Source of the DNA: DATBGZ01 sp963803115
GTDB lineage: Bacteria > Actinomycetota > Actinomycetes > Mycobacteriales > Micromonosporaceae
Reading direction: 5' to 3'
Length of the DNA: 64,000 nt
Assembly (NCBI GenBank): GCA_963803115.1
Contig: CAWDLN010000006.1
Span: 1 to 64,000 of the forward strand
Part shown: piece by piece, positions 1 through 11,310 of the stretch
How positions within the stretch are numbered: position 1 is the stretch's first letter
Layout: every line of letters begins with the position of its first letter
Position numbers and translations under genes: made by a program
Notes under the pieces: generated by a model
Told to the model about the DNA's origin: nothing
The model's input: the letters and a program-made list of their open reading frames with translations, nothing else
Database searches by the model: none

Positions 1-1051
1 CCAGAATCGAAACGAAATCGAACGCCCACCAACCTGCGAGGATTCCGCAAAGGCCCCCCGCGGTCGACAGCAGCAGGCTTTCGACGAGCATCTGGCGGAA
101 CAGCTGCAGTCTTCCCGCTCCCAGGGCCGCACGCACGGCAATTTCCAGCGGCGCCCGGTGGCGCGAACCAGCAACAAGCTCGCAACGTTGGCGCAGGCGA
201 TCAGCAGCAGACAGCCCACGCCGCCAGCAACGACAGAAAGGCCGGCTGCGATCCGCTCACGTATTCGTCGCGCAAAGCGAAACCACGAGACTGCCGACCT
301 GCTTGTTCGTCTCGGGATACTCTTGCTGAAGCTGGGCGGTGATCGCCGCGATGTCGGCGCGCGCTTGTTCCACCGAACGCCGGGCTTCAGCCGGCCGATG
401 ACATTAGGTAGTGCGAGCCGCGGCTCTGTCTTCGTTCGTCATGAAGCGCGGGTATCCGAGATCGATTCCCGGGAGCGGAAACCCAAAGCCACGCGGCATG
501 ATTCCGATACGGTGTATTTTTCGCCGCTGAGAGTGATCGGGCGTCCCATCACGCCAGAAGTTTCGCCGCCGAAGGCCGATTGCCAGATGCCGTAGCTCAG
601 CAGGACGACACGATCGGCCATCGGCGTGATCTTCCTCGGTGCTGAACACGCGGCCATGAAGCGGCTTCACGCGACGGGGAAAAAATTGGCCGTGCTCAAA
701 TGGGCGGCTTGCAGCTTGATCGGCTCTCCGACGCCGGTGAGGTTGTATCTCGGCCGTCGAGCTGTAGGCGGCGATGTCTGCGAAGGTGGTGTTGCGGTTC
801 TTCCAATCGAGGAAGTCTTTCAGCGACGGCTCGCGTTGTTCTTGGGGAGGAAGCCGATGAGAGGCTCCTCCCAGGGCCAGCAGCGGTCGGGATTGAAGAA
901 GGGCAGCGGGCTGAGAGAACGGCGTTGACGACGCTGAAGATGGCGGTGTTGGCGCCGATGCCGAGCGCGAGCGTAAGCACGGCGACGACGGTGAAGGCGG
1001 GGCTTTTAAAAAAAGGGGTTGCGTAGCGAGGTCGTTCAGCAGGTTTTTCAT
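1..1051 (-). pseudogene. ADOP-type permease 1, 3' part outside window, frameshifted
   Basis: N-terminal third of a large MacB/FtsX-like membrane permease; the rest lies left of the window. The start is taken at ATG 1051, giving MKNLLNDL, the usual opening of these proteins. The first transmembrane segment (KSPAFTVVAVLTLALGIGAN) follows in another frame, so a shift occurs in the A7G4 homopolymer near 1008-1019. A periplasmic MacB-core segment (VLLSYGIWQSAFGGE) appears in a third frame around 440-650. Such proteins are thought to act as orphan permeases of MacB-like ABC exporters; the substrate cannot be inferred. It is followed to the right by three paralogues on the same strand. Family call is firm; whether the breaks are real or sequencing errors is open. 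Confidence 0.75.
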
Positions 1052-1162
1052 TTTCTTTCACGTCGGACCAACGTCCAGTGCTGCCCAGGAAACAGTCACC
1101 GATGGACAAGCTTTGATGCCGCAGGGAACAGGCTCCCGATGCACGAATATGTGCTTGCACCT

Positions 1163-3744
1163 CTAGAGTTTGGAGCGTCGGGTGACTGTCCCCTCAGGCA
1201 CTTCAGCGTGCCCTTCAGCTCGCCGCTTTGCCTTCGCGCTTTGACTTGTTACTCGTAGCGCAGCGCCACCAGCGGATCCACCCGCGAGGCTCTCCAGGGC
1301 CGGCACATATCCCGCAATCGCCGCCACAATCATCAAGACCACCGTCGCCGCCGCCAGCGTCGCCGGATCGTTCGCGCTGACCTGGAAAAGCATTCCCGCG
1401 ATGAGCCGCGACGCGGCCAGCACCAGCGGCAAACCCAGCGCCAGCCCTGCCAGCACCAGCCATAGCGATTCTCGAAACACCATCCACAGAACGTGCGACC
1501 GCGGCGCGCCCAGCGCCATGCGCAGGCCCAGCTCCGAAGTGCGGCGCGCGACCGCGTACGACATGACGCCGTACAAACCGAAGCACGCCAGCCCCAGCGC
1601 CAACAATCCGAAGGTGGAGGTGAGCTGCGCAACGAGCCGCTCCTGATTCAGATCGCCGCTGACCTGCTCTTCGATCGTCGTCACACGCTCTACGGGCAGG
1701 TTAGGGTCGACGGCGGCGACCGTCTTGGTTACCTCGGCGACGATCCATTGCGGATCGCCGGCTGTTCGCACATCGAGAGTGCCCGCAAACACCGGGCGCT
1801 GTTGCAGCGGATAGAACGCCATCGGCACGGCCGCCTCCTGGACGCTGTTCACGCGGGCGTCCTGCACCACGCCGACGATCTCCACGTCGGGCTCGTCGTA
1901 CCCGAAGCGTTGGCCGATGGCGCCGCGGCCCTGGAAGTAGCGCCGCACCATCGCCTCGTTGACGATGGCGACCAGCGGCGAGCCTTGGGTGTCCTGGCGA
2001 TTGAAGTCGCGGCCTTCGAGCAGGCGCATGCCGACGGTCGAAAAGTAGCCGTCGCCGACGCGGTTTTCCTGCACCAGAACGTCCTCTCCGGGGCTGCTCT
2101 CGTAGCCGCTGATCTTCGCATCGGAGCGCGAGCGGCAGCCGCTCACCAGGCCGCACATGGAGACCGTCGCGGAGCGGACGCCCGGCAGCGCTTCGACGCC
2201 GTCGACGAGCCGCTGGTAGAGCGCGAGTCCCTGCTCATTGGTGTAGCCGGCCACGCGCGGGTTGATCCAGACCGACAGCAGGTGCTCGCGTTCAAACCCG
2301 AGGTCCACCTGCATTAGATTGCGCAGGCTGCGGGCAAACAAAGCCGCCCCGACCACCAGCAGCAGCGACACGGCGACCTGCGAGGCAACCAGCAGTTTCG
2401 GGGCGTGGAAGCGCGAGCCGCCGTGCACGCTCTTCGTGGCCGTCTTGAGCGCCGGCGACAGTTCGACCCTGGTGGCGCGGAAGGCCGGCGCGAGCCCGAA
2501 CAGAATGCCCGTCGCGACCGCGATCAGCAGCGTAAACGCGAGGACGCGGCCGTCCAACTCCACCGCGAGCGGCGGCGCCTCGGGTCCGAGGGTCATGCGG
2601 ACCAGGAGCTGGCTTGTCCAGCTCGCCAGCAGCAGCCCGGCCGCCGCGGCGATCGAGGTGAGCAGGAAGCTCTCGGTCAGCAGTTGCTGGATCAGCCGGC
2701 GGCGGCTCGCGCCGAGCGACAGACGCACGGCCATCTCCCGCCGGCGGCTGGTCGCGCGGGCGAGCAACAGGTTGGCCGTGTTGGCACAGGCGATCAGCAA
2801 CACCAGGGCGACCATCACCATCAGGGCAAACAACGGAGTGGCGAAGTGCTCTCTGAGGTTCGATTGGCCGCGCCCGAACGGTTCGAGCACCAGGCTCTGG
2901 TCGAGCAAGAGGCGGCGCTCCTCGGGATTGGCGATCGATTCGGATTTGCGGGCGAGCTCCTGCTGGAACCAGGTATTGAAGGCGGTCTGCGCCTGCTCGA
3001 ACTGCCCGGGCGCGGCGCGGACGATCAGATCCAGCCAAGCGACGTCCTCCTGGTCGATCCACGGCTTGGCGGGATCGAAGCTGCCCCAGGCGCTGTAGTT
3101 CTGCGAATAGCTCACCTGCTTCTGCATCGCCAGCGGAATCCAAACGTCGGTCGGCGCTTCGAGCCAGACGCCGGAAAACTTCGCCGGGCCGACGCCGACG
3201 ATCGTGAAGGGCGTTCCATTGAGCGTCAGTTGCGTGCCGAGAACGCCGGCCGAGGCGGCAAAACGGCGCTGCCAGAAGGCGTGGCTGATCACCGCGACCG
3301 GGTGCGCTCCGGCGGTGCGATTGTCGTCGGGGGTGAGAAAACGCCCGAGCAGAGGCTGTAGTCCAGCACCGAAAAATATTCGCCCGAGACGAGCTGCGCG
3401 CGGGTGATTTCCTGTTGGCGGGCGTCTCCGACGGTGGTGTGCAGGCGGGCGATGCGGCTCATGCCGGCGATCGCGGTCGAGGCCGGCGCCACATCGCGAA
3501 GGCTCGCCAGCATGGGATAGGAGAAGCGCTGCGCGCCGGGCCGTTGCGACTGCTGGTGCACCATCGAGAGTTGCTCGGGATGCGGGACCGGCAACGAGCG
3601 CAGCACCACGGCATTTAGCACGGAGAAGATGGCGCTGTTGGCTCCGATGCCGAGCGCGAGCGAAAGGATGGCCACGGCCGCGAAGCCGGGATTGCTCGCC
3701 AGGGTGCGCAAGCCAAAGCGAACGTCTTGCACCAAGTCGTTCAT
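1163..3744 (-). CDS. ADOP-type MacB/FtsX permease 2 (two frameshifts)
   Basis: The best preserved of the four permeases. Start chosen at ATG 3744 (MNDLVQDVRFGLRTL), followed by a transmembrane helix ending LGIGANSAIF. The periplasmic MacB core contains the conserved stretch HAFWQRRFAASAGVLGTQL. Two FtsX domains follow, the first with the typical ACANTANLLLARATSRRREM and the second with YAVARRTSELGLRMALGAP. A frameshift near 3,357 separates the first 130 residues from the rest. A second near 1,280-1,300 hides the canonical C-terminus: read in frame, the family ending L-R-Y-E-stop lies at 1249, whereas the open frame runs on to 1163. Expected length is about 830 residues. Probably an inner-membrane permease; no ATPase partner is nearby, as is usual for ADOPs. 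Confidence 0.85.
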
Positions 3745-3896
3745 GTTCACTCCGTGGAACAGACAATCCTGTCTGTTCGATGTAGAACCAGCGCCGTGCC
3801 GGCGTGACAGCCCTGCGACGCACGAACTTATCGTTCGCTTCATTGTCAGAGCGGTCAAGCCTCGTCAGGCTGCAGTCCTTATGCGGGTGCCTTTGC

Positions 3897-3966
3897 CATC
3901 GCTCAGGATTCGATGTCGAAAGCCTCGTGCTTCGCGGCACGGGACAGGCCCGAGCGCCTGTCTCTA
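3897..3966. repeat. Intergenic repeat/hairpin between ADOP genes, copy 1
   Basis: Between permeases 2 and 3. It shares blocks with 6,697-6,765: a CTCAGG..TCG..GAAAGCCTCG segment, CTTCGCGGC, and GGGACAGG followed by a short hairpin (ACAGGC..GCCTGT here). A second shared block, GACGCACGAACTT, lies at 3,817-3,829 and again at 6,605-6,617. The spacer was evidently copied along with the permease. The hairpin could also act as a terminator. Confidence 0.6.
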
Positions 3967-3991
3967 CTCTTTCCCAGTTGCCCTGCTGCCG

Positions 3992-6523
3992 CTACTCATA
4001 GCGCAGCGCCGCCATCGGATCCGTGCGCGCGGCGCGCCGCGCCGGCAAATACGCCGCCAGCGCCGCCACCACCAGCAATACGACCGTGGCCGCCGCCATC
4101 GCCAGCGGGTCGGTCGCCGAGGTCTGATAGAGCAGAGCTCGCCACAAGCCGCGCCAGCAGCCGAAACGCGGCCGCCAGACCGACCGCCGCGCCGGCAACG
4201 ACTAGCCCCAGCGACTCTTTCAACACCAGCCGCAGCACGTTCGAGCGCTTTCGGCGCCCAGCGCCAGGCGAATGCCGATTTCGCTCGTGCGGCGGCTCAC
4301 GTTGTAGCTCATCAGCCCGTAGAGACCGAGCGTCGCCAGCAGCAAAGCCAGCAGGCCGAAGACCGCCGTAAGCTGCGTCATCAGACGCTGCTGCGTCAGC
4401 ACGCGATCGACGCGCTCGTCCATGGTGAGGATGCTCGTTCACCGGCAGGTTGGGCGCGGCGTCGGCCAGCGCCGCGCGCACTGCGGAGCCGCATCGCCGC
4501 GGGGTCGCCGCTCGAGCGCACCTCGAGCGAGGTCCAGATACCGGGGAGCGCCGCCACCGGAATAAACATCGGCACGTTGGGTTCCTCGCCGGCCGAACGA
4601 AAGTGGACATCGTCGACGACTCCGACGATCTCGAACTTATCCTTGGGCCGTCGCCGGTCGAGATGTGGCCGCCGACCGCCGAACGGTTCGGAAAGAAGCG
4701 TTCGGCGAGCATGCGGTTGACGACCGTAACCACGGGAGCGCCGGCGCGGTCGCGATCGGTAAAGCCGCGGCCGTCGAGCAGGCGCATGCCGACGGTCTCG
4801 AAGTACCGCGAGGTCGACAGACCTGTTCGGCGTCGACGGTCTTCGCCCTCGGCGATAGGTATAACCCTCGACCTCGACCGAGCTGGTAGCAGGTGGAGCC
4901 GCCGAGCAGCGAATACATGGAAAGGCTGGCCGATTGCACGCCGGGGATGGCTTTGAGCTGCTCGAAGCACGCGCTCGTAGAGCGGCGTGAGCTGCTCGCG
5001 GGTGAATCCGGCTGCCGCGCGGATCGACCCCCGCCACCAGTACGTGCGACGTGTCGAAGCCCCAATCGACGTGGCGCAGGTTCTGCAAGCTCCGCAGAAA
5101 CAGGCCGGCGCCCACCAGCAGCATCAGCGACAGGGCGACCTGCGAAATGACCAGCGCGCGATTCAGGCCGACCGGGAACGTTCGGCGACGCCGCCGCGTG
5201 TATTGACCTGTAGCGTCGGGGCAGAGATCGAAGCGGGTGGCGCGCAGCGCCGGGGCCAGTCCAAATAGCAATACGGCGAGCAAGCGTCAGACCCTGAGGT
5301 GAACGCCAGCACGCGCGGGTCGATGCCGGCGGCGAGAGGGACGCGCGAGGCGTCGCGCGAAGCCATGCGCAGCAGCAGTTCGAGCGCCCAACTGGCGACC
5401 AGCAGAGCCACGAGCCCGCCGGCGGCGGCCAGCAGCATGCTCTCGGTGAGCAGTTGGCGAACCAGGCGCAGCGCGCCCGGCGCCCAAAGCGAGGCGGACG
5501 CCGATTTCCTTGCGCCGCGCGGCGGCCCGCGCCAGCAGCAGGTTGGCGATGTTGGCGCAGGCGATCAGCAGCACCAGCACCGACCACGGCCATCAACAGC
5601 GATCAGCGGGTCGGCGTAGCTGCCCGCGCATGTTCGGAGCCCGCTGCGCGGCGGGGAGCAGCGCGCCCGCAGTTGTGCGGGTTTCTCGCGCTCCCGCTCA
5701 CTCATATTCTTGGCGGCGAGGTCGTAGATGCGGTGCTGGAAGACGATGTCGACTTCCGCGCGGGCCTGCTCGAGCGGGACGCCGGGTTTGACCGTCGATG
5801 GCGCGCATCCAGTAGATCTGCGCTCGTCGAGAAACGACTTGCTGGCGGGTGATCTGAGCCTGCATGGTGAGCGGCGACCACATAGCCAGGTCGTTCGGCC
5901 GACGCGCTCTCCGAAAAACTGCGCCGGGGTGACTCCCAGGACCGTGTAGGTGCAGCCCGTTGATGAGCAGGGTCTTGCCGGCGATGTCGGCGTCGCCGCC
6001 AAACTTCTGCTGCCAGTAGCCGTAGCTCAGTACGGCGACTGCGTGCGCGCGCCGGGGTTGAGGTCGTCGCTCGGATTGCAGCAGGCGGCCCGAGAAACGG
6101 GCGCACGCCGAGACGTCGAAAGTAGTTGCCGCTGACGAGTTCCGCCATGGCCGCCTCGGGGCTGGCTCGCCCGCGGCCGTTCGGCGAGTCGCTGATGTAA
6201 ACCCGGGACAGGTGCTGTTGTGCGCCGCCACGCCCTCGAACGATTGCAATTTGCGCTGGTAGGTGCGGAACATCGGATAGGAGACCGCGCAGTGAATCGG
6301 GCGTGGTGCTCACGTAATCGCCCTGGAGTCGCCATCGCCGAAATACGACCAGCTCGCCGGGTTTCTCGACCGGCAGCGTCTTGAGCAGACGGCGTCGATG
6401 AGGCTGAAGATGGCCGTGTTGGCGCCGATGCCGAGCGCGAGCGAGAGGACGGCAACGGCGGTGAAGCCGGGGTTTTCTTGAGACCCGTAAGCCGTAGCGA
6501 AGATCTTGCAGTAGGTCTTTCAT
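3992..6523 (-). pseudogene. ADOP-type permease 3, heavily frameshifted
   Basis: Full-length permease by homology: ATG 6523 (MKDLLQDLRYGLR) to the canonical LRYE-stop at 3992. The protein is spread over all three minus frames, with shifts roughly every 100-200 bases. Recognisable pieces include VLSYGYWQQKFGGDADIAGK in the periplasmic core, LIACANIANLLLARAAARRK at the first FtsX domain, RSVDLAVLRDRRHAPARRPR-like wrong-frame stretches, and the last membrane helices before RRAARTDPMAALRYE. Length without indels would be about 840 residues, normal for the family. The density of shifts with otherwise conserved codons fits uncorrected indel errors better than slow gene decay. Same orientation and spacing as its neighbours. 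Confidence 0.75.
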
Positions 6524-6817
6524 TTCCTTTTCATTGCACAGCAGCATTGCCGGTCGATTACGCGATGCTCGATCCGGCTTATCGTGCGGGCGGGACAGTC
6601 ACACGACGCACGAACTTGTCTTGGATCTCTCGAACTTCTTGATCGGTTGACTGTCGCTACCCACACTGTAATCTTTCTTAGCAGGTGACTTTTCCCATGA
6701 CGCTCAGGTTCGTGGTCGGAAAGCCTCGCCGCTTCGCGGCTAGGGACAGGCGGTCGCGCCTGTCGTTACTGTGAGGAGCGAGCGCAGGCTGATTGCCTTG
6801 CTGCGCGAGTTCTGTTG
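6524..6817. repeat. Intergenic spacer with repeat copy 2 and hairpin
   Basis: About 290 bases without a gene. Holds the second copy of the inter-permease repeat: GACGCACGAACTT at 6,605-6,617 and the AAGCCTCG..CTTCGCGGC block near 6,720-6,740. A perfect 8-bp hairpin (GACAGGCG-GTCG-CGCCTGTC) sits at 6,744-6,763 and may terminate transcription of permease 4. Confidence 0.6.
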
Positions 6818-8964
6818 CTACTCGTAGCGCAGCGCCACCATCGGATTCACCCTCGCGGCCCGCCGCGCTGGAATGTACGCTGCCAGGGCCGCTACTCCGA
6901 GCAAGACAGCCGCCGCCACTGCGAACGCCACAGGATCGGTCGGCGAAGTGTCATAAAGCAGATTCGCCAGGAGCCGCGTGCTCGCATACGCCGCGACGAG
7001 CCCGGCCGCCGCGCCGATCACCACCAGCCAGAGCGACTCCCGCAGCACCATCCACAGACCGAGCGCTGCTCGGCGCCCAGCGCCATGCGAATACCGATTT
7101 CGCTGGTTCGGCGCGAAACCGCGTAGCTCATCACTCCAAACAGGCCGATCGAGGCCAGCAGCAGCGCCAGCAGGCCGAAAAACGTCGTCAGGTTCGTCAT
7201 CAAGCGTTCCCGCTCAGCGCGCGGTCGACCTGCACGTCCATCGTGATCACCTCGCGAACCGGCAGGTTACGGTCGACTTCCGCCAGCGCCTGCTTGACCT
7301 CGCCGCTCAAGGCCGCCGTGTCGCCACTCGTGCGGACCTCCAGCGACTGACATCTGGGGTTTTTGGAACACCGGCATGAAAACCATCTCTGGTTCTTCTT
7401 CGCGCATCTCGTTATACTTGGCGTCGCGAGCGACACCGACGATCTCGATTTTCGTCGTCTTGCCGTCGAAGCCGATATGGCCGCCCAGCGCCGAGCGTCC
7501 CGTGAAATAGCGCTGCGCAAATTTCTGGTTGACGACCGCTACGGGTGCGCCTGCGGTGCGGTCGCGTTCGTCGAACACGCGCCCCTCGGCCAGCGTCATG
7601 CCGACGGTCTCGAAATAGCCCGGGGTCACGTGCATTTGCCGCACGTTGTTCGGCTCGTCTTTGCCGGGCGTATAGCCTTCCACCTGGACGCTCGACGAAC
7701 GCCGCGCGCCGCTCAACAGCGGCATAAACGATAGGCTCGCCGACTCGACGCCGGGAATCGCGCTGCATGCGTTCGAGGATCTTGCGGTAAAGCTCGGTCA
7801 GCCGCTCGGGCTTCTCTTCCGTAGCCGGCGCCGCGCGGATCGATGGCGACCAGCAGAAGTTTGTCGGGCCGGAAGCCGAGATCCAGGCTGCGCAGGTTGC
7901 GTAGGGTGCCGATGAACAAACCGGCGCCGACCATCAGCAGCAGCGACAGCGCGACCTGGGCACGACGAGCCCTTTACTCAGACCGAAGCGCGAGGTCTCG
8001 CCGATCGTGCCGCGCGCATTGATCTTGAGCGTCGGCGCGAGATCGAGCCGCGTGGAGCGCAGCGCCGGAGACAGCCCGAACAGCAACCCGGAGAGCAGCG
8101 ACACCGCAGGTGAAGGCGAGCACGCGCGCGTCGGGATCGATGTCGATCGGGATGGTTTGCGCGCTGGCAAAAGACCATGCCCACCAGCAGTTGCGTCGCC
8201 CAGGGCGCGATCAACAAGCCCGGCCGCCGCCGGCGGCGGCGAGCAGCAGGCTTTCGGTCAGCAATTGGCGGATGAGGCGGCCGCGGCCGGCGCCGAGCGC
8301 GAGCCGTACGCCGATTTCTTTGCGGCGCGACGAGGCGCGAGCCAGCAGCAGATTGGCGACGTTGGCGCAGGCGATCAGCAGCACCAGGCCGACGACTCAC
8401 ATCAGCAGCAACAGCGGCTGCGCGAGCTCCCTGCGCAGCGACGAAAGGGCTTCGTGAGCCGGTGTGATCTCGACGCGCCGTTGCGCGAGCCTGCGCTCGC
8501 GCTCAGGCGACAGCTCGCCACCCGCTTCGCCGCGCAAGGCCTGTTGAAAGCGCAGCGTCATCGCGGCGTTGGCTTGCTCAGCGCTCACTCCCGGTTTCAG
8601 GCGGCCGACCAGGATCAGGAAGCTCATGTTGCGGTCTTCGAGCATCGAACCCATGCGGCTGATCTCGGGCTGCGTCACCATCGGCGTCCACATGTCGGGG
8701 TTCCAGCCGACCGTTTCGCCGCGGAAGCCTTTGGGCGCGATTCCGATCACGGTGTAGGCCTGATTGTTGACCAGCAGACTGCGTCCGACGATGCCGGGTT
8801 GCCGTCAAAACGGCGCTGCCAATAGCCGTCACTCAATACGGCGACCTGGCCTGACCCGGGTTTGTCGTCGTCGCGGTGAATCGCGCGGCCCAGCGATTCG
8901 CCGACCCGCGGCCCCGCCTGCCCGGCCGGGCCGCAGTCCGCATGCAGGGTTCCGGCGAAAGTGA
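6818..8964 (-). pseudogene. ADOP-type permease 4, 5' end missing, frameshifted
   Basis: C-terminal two thirds to three quarters of a fourth permease, ending ARVNPMVALRYE-stop at 6818. Pieces in successive frames: the second FtsX domain with YAVSRRTSEIGIRMALGAEQ, the periplasmic linker with RTSGDTAALSGEVKQALAEV, the first FtsX domain, and the core with YTVIGIAPKGFRGETVGWNP and MWTPMV. Going upstream, homology-like sequence (LGRAIHRDDDKPGSGQVAVL) ends near 8,890-8,960. The expected first 120 or so residues, including the N-terminal helix, are absent and unrelated actinobacterial sequence begins. Shifts occur about every 100-150 bases; most joins look like single-base deletions. The missing 5' end marks the contig junction. 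Confidence 0.75.
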
Positions 8965-8970
8965 CCTAGG
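8890..8970. other. Junction between ADOP DNA and actinobacterial DNA
   Basis: Permease 4 loses its reading sense here, and no N-terminal helix or start codon follows to the right. Within 150 bases a strong actinobacterial ribosome site and gene appear on the other strand. No transposase, integrase or repeat is visible at the boundary. The exact breakpoint cannot be set by eye. Confidence 0.55.
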
Positions 8971-9113
8971 AATCTTGCGATCTAATGTGGAGGATCGCAC
9001 CGGGCGGCTTGACAGGCTGCTTGCGGCGCCATCGATCGGTCCTCATTCATCGTCGTTGCGCTCCATGGCCCGAAACGTGGTACACACATTTCATCGCGGG
9101 CGAAGGAGGATCG

Positions 9114-10782
9114 ATGAAGCGATTTGTTGCGACGCTAGTGGGACTAGCAGTGGCCTTCGTTCCGATCAGTGCTGCGGCAACCCCCAACTCGGCGCCTATG
9201 GTTGGCGAGCGTACCGTTCACGAACGTCGTGGCCAGCTTCCCGACGGATGGCGGTGGCTATCCCGTACCGCCGGGATCGCGCGTCCCGGATGCGGGTACG
9301 TGCCGGCCGGGCCCATTCAACGCGAACCACTCCGAATCCTGGCTTGCGGTCAAACCCGGGACCGAGGATTTGGTCGGATCATCAAAGTCATTCTTCGACA
9401 AGTATTCGACGTTTTACATGTTCTACATCGGTGCTCACCAGATCCTCGGCGGGACGCCGTCGGGCAACAACCAGGTCCAGGGCTATGACTGCGTCTCTAC
9501 CGGTACGCAGGAGATGCCGCCGAGCTGGACCGACACGACGGACCCGAACGTCGACTTCGACACCAAGGGCCGCGTCTACCAGACGATGCTGCCGTTCAAC
9601 TCGTTCTTCGATGCGACGAGACTCCATCCGGACGGCGAGATCGACCTGTCCTATAGCGATGACATGGGCCGCCACTGGGTCAAGGGCAACGGCGGACAAC
9701 CCCTTGAGCCGTCGAATAATGCCTCCGCTAAACAAGTGGGACACGTCGAGGACAAGCAGTGGGTCGCCGTGAATCACATCGTCGGCAACCCCTTCCAGGA
9801 CCACGTATACGCCGCGTGGGCGGTCTTCAACGGCCAGGCGATCAAGGTACGGATCGCCGTCTCGCGTGACCGCGGCCTCACGTTCGACAAGGCCGTCACC
9901 ATCAGCGCCCCGTCCGACCTAGGCCCCGGCGCCACCTACGTCTACCCGATGATCGACGCGGCCGGCACCCTGTACGTCTCGGTCGTGTCGTTCCCCTCAA
10001 ATGGCGGCGCCCATACCATCTACGTCGCGCGATCGATCGATGATGGGCGTACCTTCGGCGCGTTCGTCCCGATCACCACAGCGACGATCCCACCGGGCGA
10101 GGTTTATCCAAACACGCGCTTCCGCAGTGGAATCGTCGAGAACTTCGCCGCCAGCCCCACCTATCCCAACCACGTCTACCTCACATACGAGGACTGGGAC
10201 TCGGTCGCAGGCCAGGCGGACGTGAAGTTCACGCAGTCGATCGATGGCGGCGTGACCTGGTCGGCGCCAGTCGTGGTCAACGACAACGTCGACCTATCGG
10301 GCGGGCCGACCGACCAGTTCCAACCATCGGTCGCAGCAGGTCCCAACGGCGCGGTGGCGATAGCGTTTTACGACCGTCGCGGTACCTGCCCGAACGACAA
10401 GAGCGTCCTACCTGCCGATGTCGCGCGTACCAACTTCTGCATCGACACGTCGCTGCAGGCGTACAAGGACAGCGGCGGCGGCGCCGTACCAGTGGGTCCG
10501 AATGTGCGGATCTCTAAGTTCGCCTGGGACCCCGAGCAGCCGGGCCAGCACCTCGGCGGGCTCTCACAGTACCCATGCGCCGGGGCCACAGATCCATGCG
10601 CGAGCGGCAGTGGGTTCATCGGGGACTACTTCGGGCTCGCCATCTCCGCCACGAACATCTACGCGCTCATGGTCTCAACCCACTATGCCTCCACGGTGAC
10701 TGCCGACGAAGGTGGCCCCGTCTACTACCAGCAGCAGGTGTTGGCTACGGTTCCGCGCAGCGGCTTCGGGACCGGCTACTGA
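9114..10782 (+). CDS. Exported BNR/Asp-box (sialidase-like) protein, frameshifted near N-terminus
   Basis: ATG 9114 follows a strong AAGGAGGA site and encodes a Sec signal peptide (MKRFVATLVGLAVAFVPISA, cleavage around AAA). The mature part is in another frame from about 9,180-9,225 (GTACCGTTCACGAACGTCGTG region), so one indel separates signal and body; the body frame alone is open from 9,169. The body shows at least four Asp-box-like motifs (SDDMGRHW, SRDRGLTF, SIDDGRTF, SIDGGVTW), the blade marker of sialidase/BNR beta-propellers. Full length about 555 residues. Likely a secreted glycan-binding or glycosidase-like propeller, but the sialidase catalytic triad was not established. Single gene followed by a good terminator. 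Confidence 0.75.
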
Positions 10783-10789
10783 TTCGATT

Positions 10790-10817
10790 GGCGGGGCTGG
10801 TTTACCCCGGCCCCGCC
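10790..10817 (+). terminator. Hairpin terminator after the BNR protein
   Basis: An 11-bp stem (one G-U) GCGGGGCTGG/CCGGCCCCGC extended by one G-C, with loop TTTACC, starting 8 bases after the stop codon. No long T tract follows, as is usual in high-GC actinobacteria. Confidence 0.65.
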
Positions 10818-10819
10818 CA

Positions 10820-11236
10820 TCAGACAGACCGGTCGCCCGAAAGACCAAGCACAATCCCAACGCCGCGATGGCCTCGTTTCTGGCCATGAAGGTCCGGCCC
10901 GACCCCCGATACCAGACCAGCGACGAAACAGTTGGCAGCCGCACGAGATGGAAACGCGCCCGACCCCAGGCGTGCCATACCCGCCAGACCGTCCGAGACT
11001 CCCTCGATCACCCCGAGCGCGGCCGCAGGTGCCTGCAATGTCGACGTCAACAGACTCGGAAGCAACGCAGTCGGCACCTCATGGCCAACGTCCGCCAACA
11101 AACTGGCCGTGCCGATACCGGCCACTTCGGGCCCGAACCAGCCAGCACCCGCATCCTGGACCGCTCCGCGCTGCTCGCTCACGGCACGAGTCTTCAACAC
11201 GCAGCCCGACCTCACTGACCCGTCGACAAGATCCAT
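10820..11236 (-). pseudogene. MFS transporter N-terminal fragment
   Basis: A 138-codon frame whose middle (about residues 40-95: GIGTASLLADVGHEVPTALL, then LGVIEGVSDGLAGMARLG) matches the start of actinobacterial major-facilitator permeases, where the first helix is followed by D-GHE and a helix with GVIEG. After ARLG the similarity stops and the frame runs through unrelated residues. The rest of the expected 400-residue transporter is not present in any frame. A remnant next to an IS scar, not a functional gene. Confidence 0.55.
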
Positions 11237-11310
11237 CGTTGCGGGTCGAAGGGCACTTCCTGCGCTACGCCGCGCTCAACCCAACAGCGTTAGTGAATGA
11301 CCCGGGCTAA

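Noticed and set aside
1493..3361. Plus-strand open frames of 270-320 codons opposite permease 2
   Set aside because: Mirror frames of the permease coding strand with Arg/Ala-rich, low-complexity protein and no family motifs.
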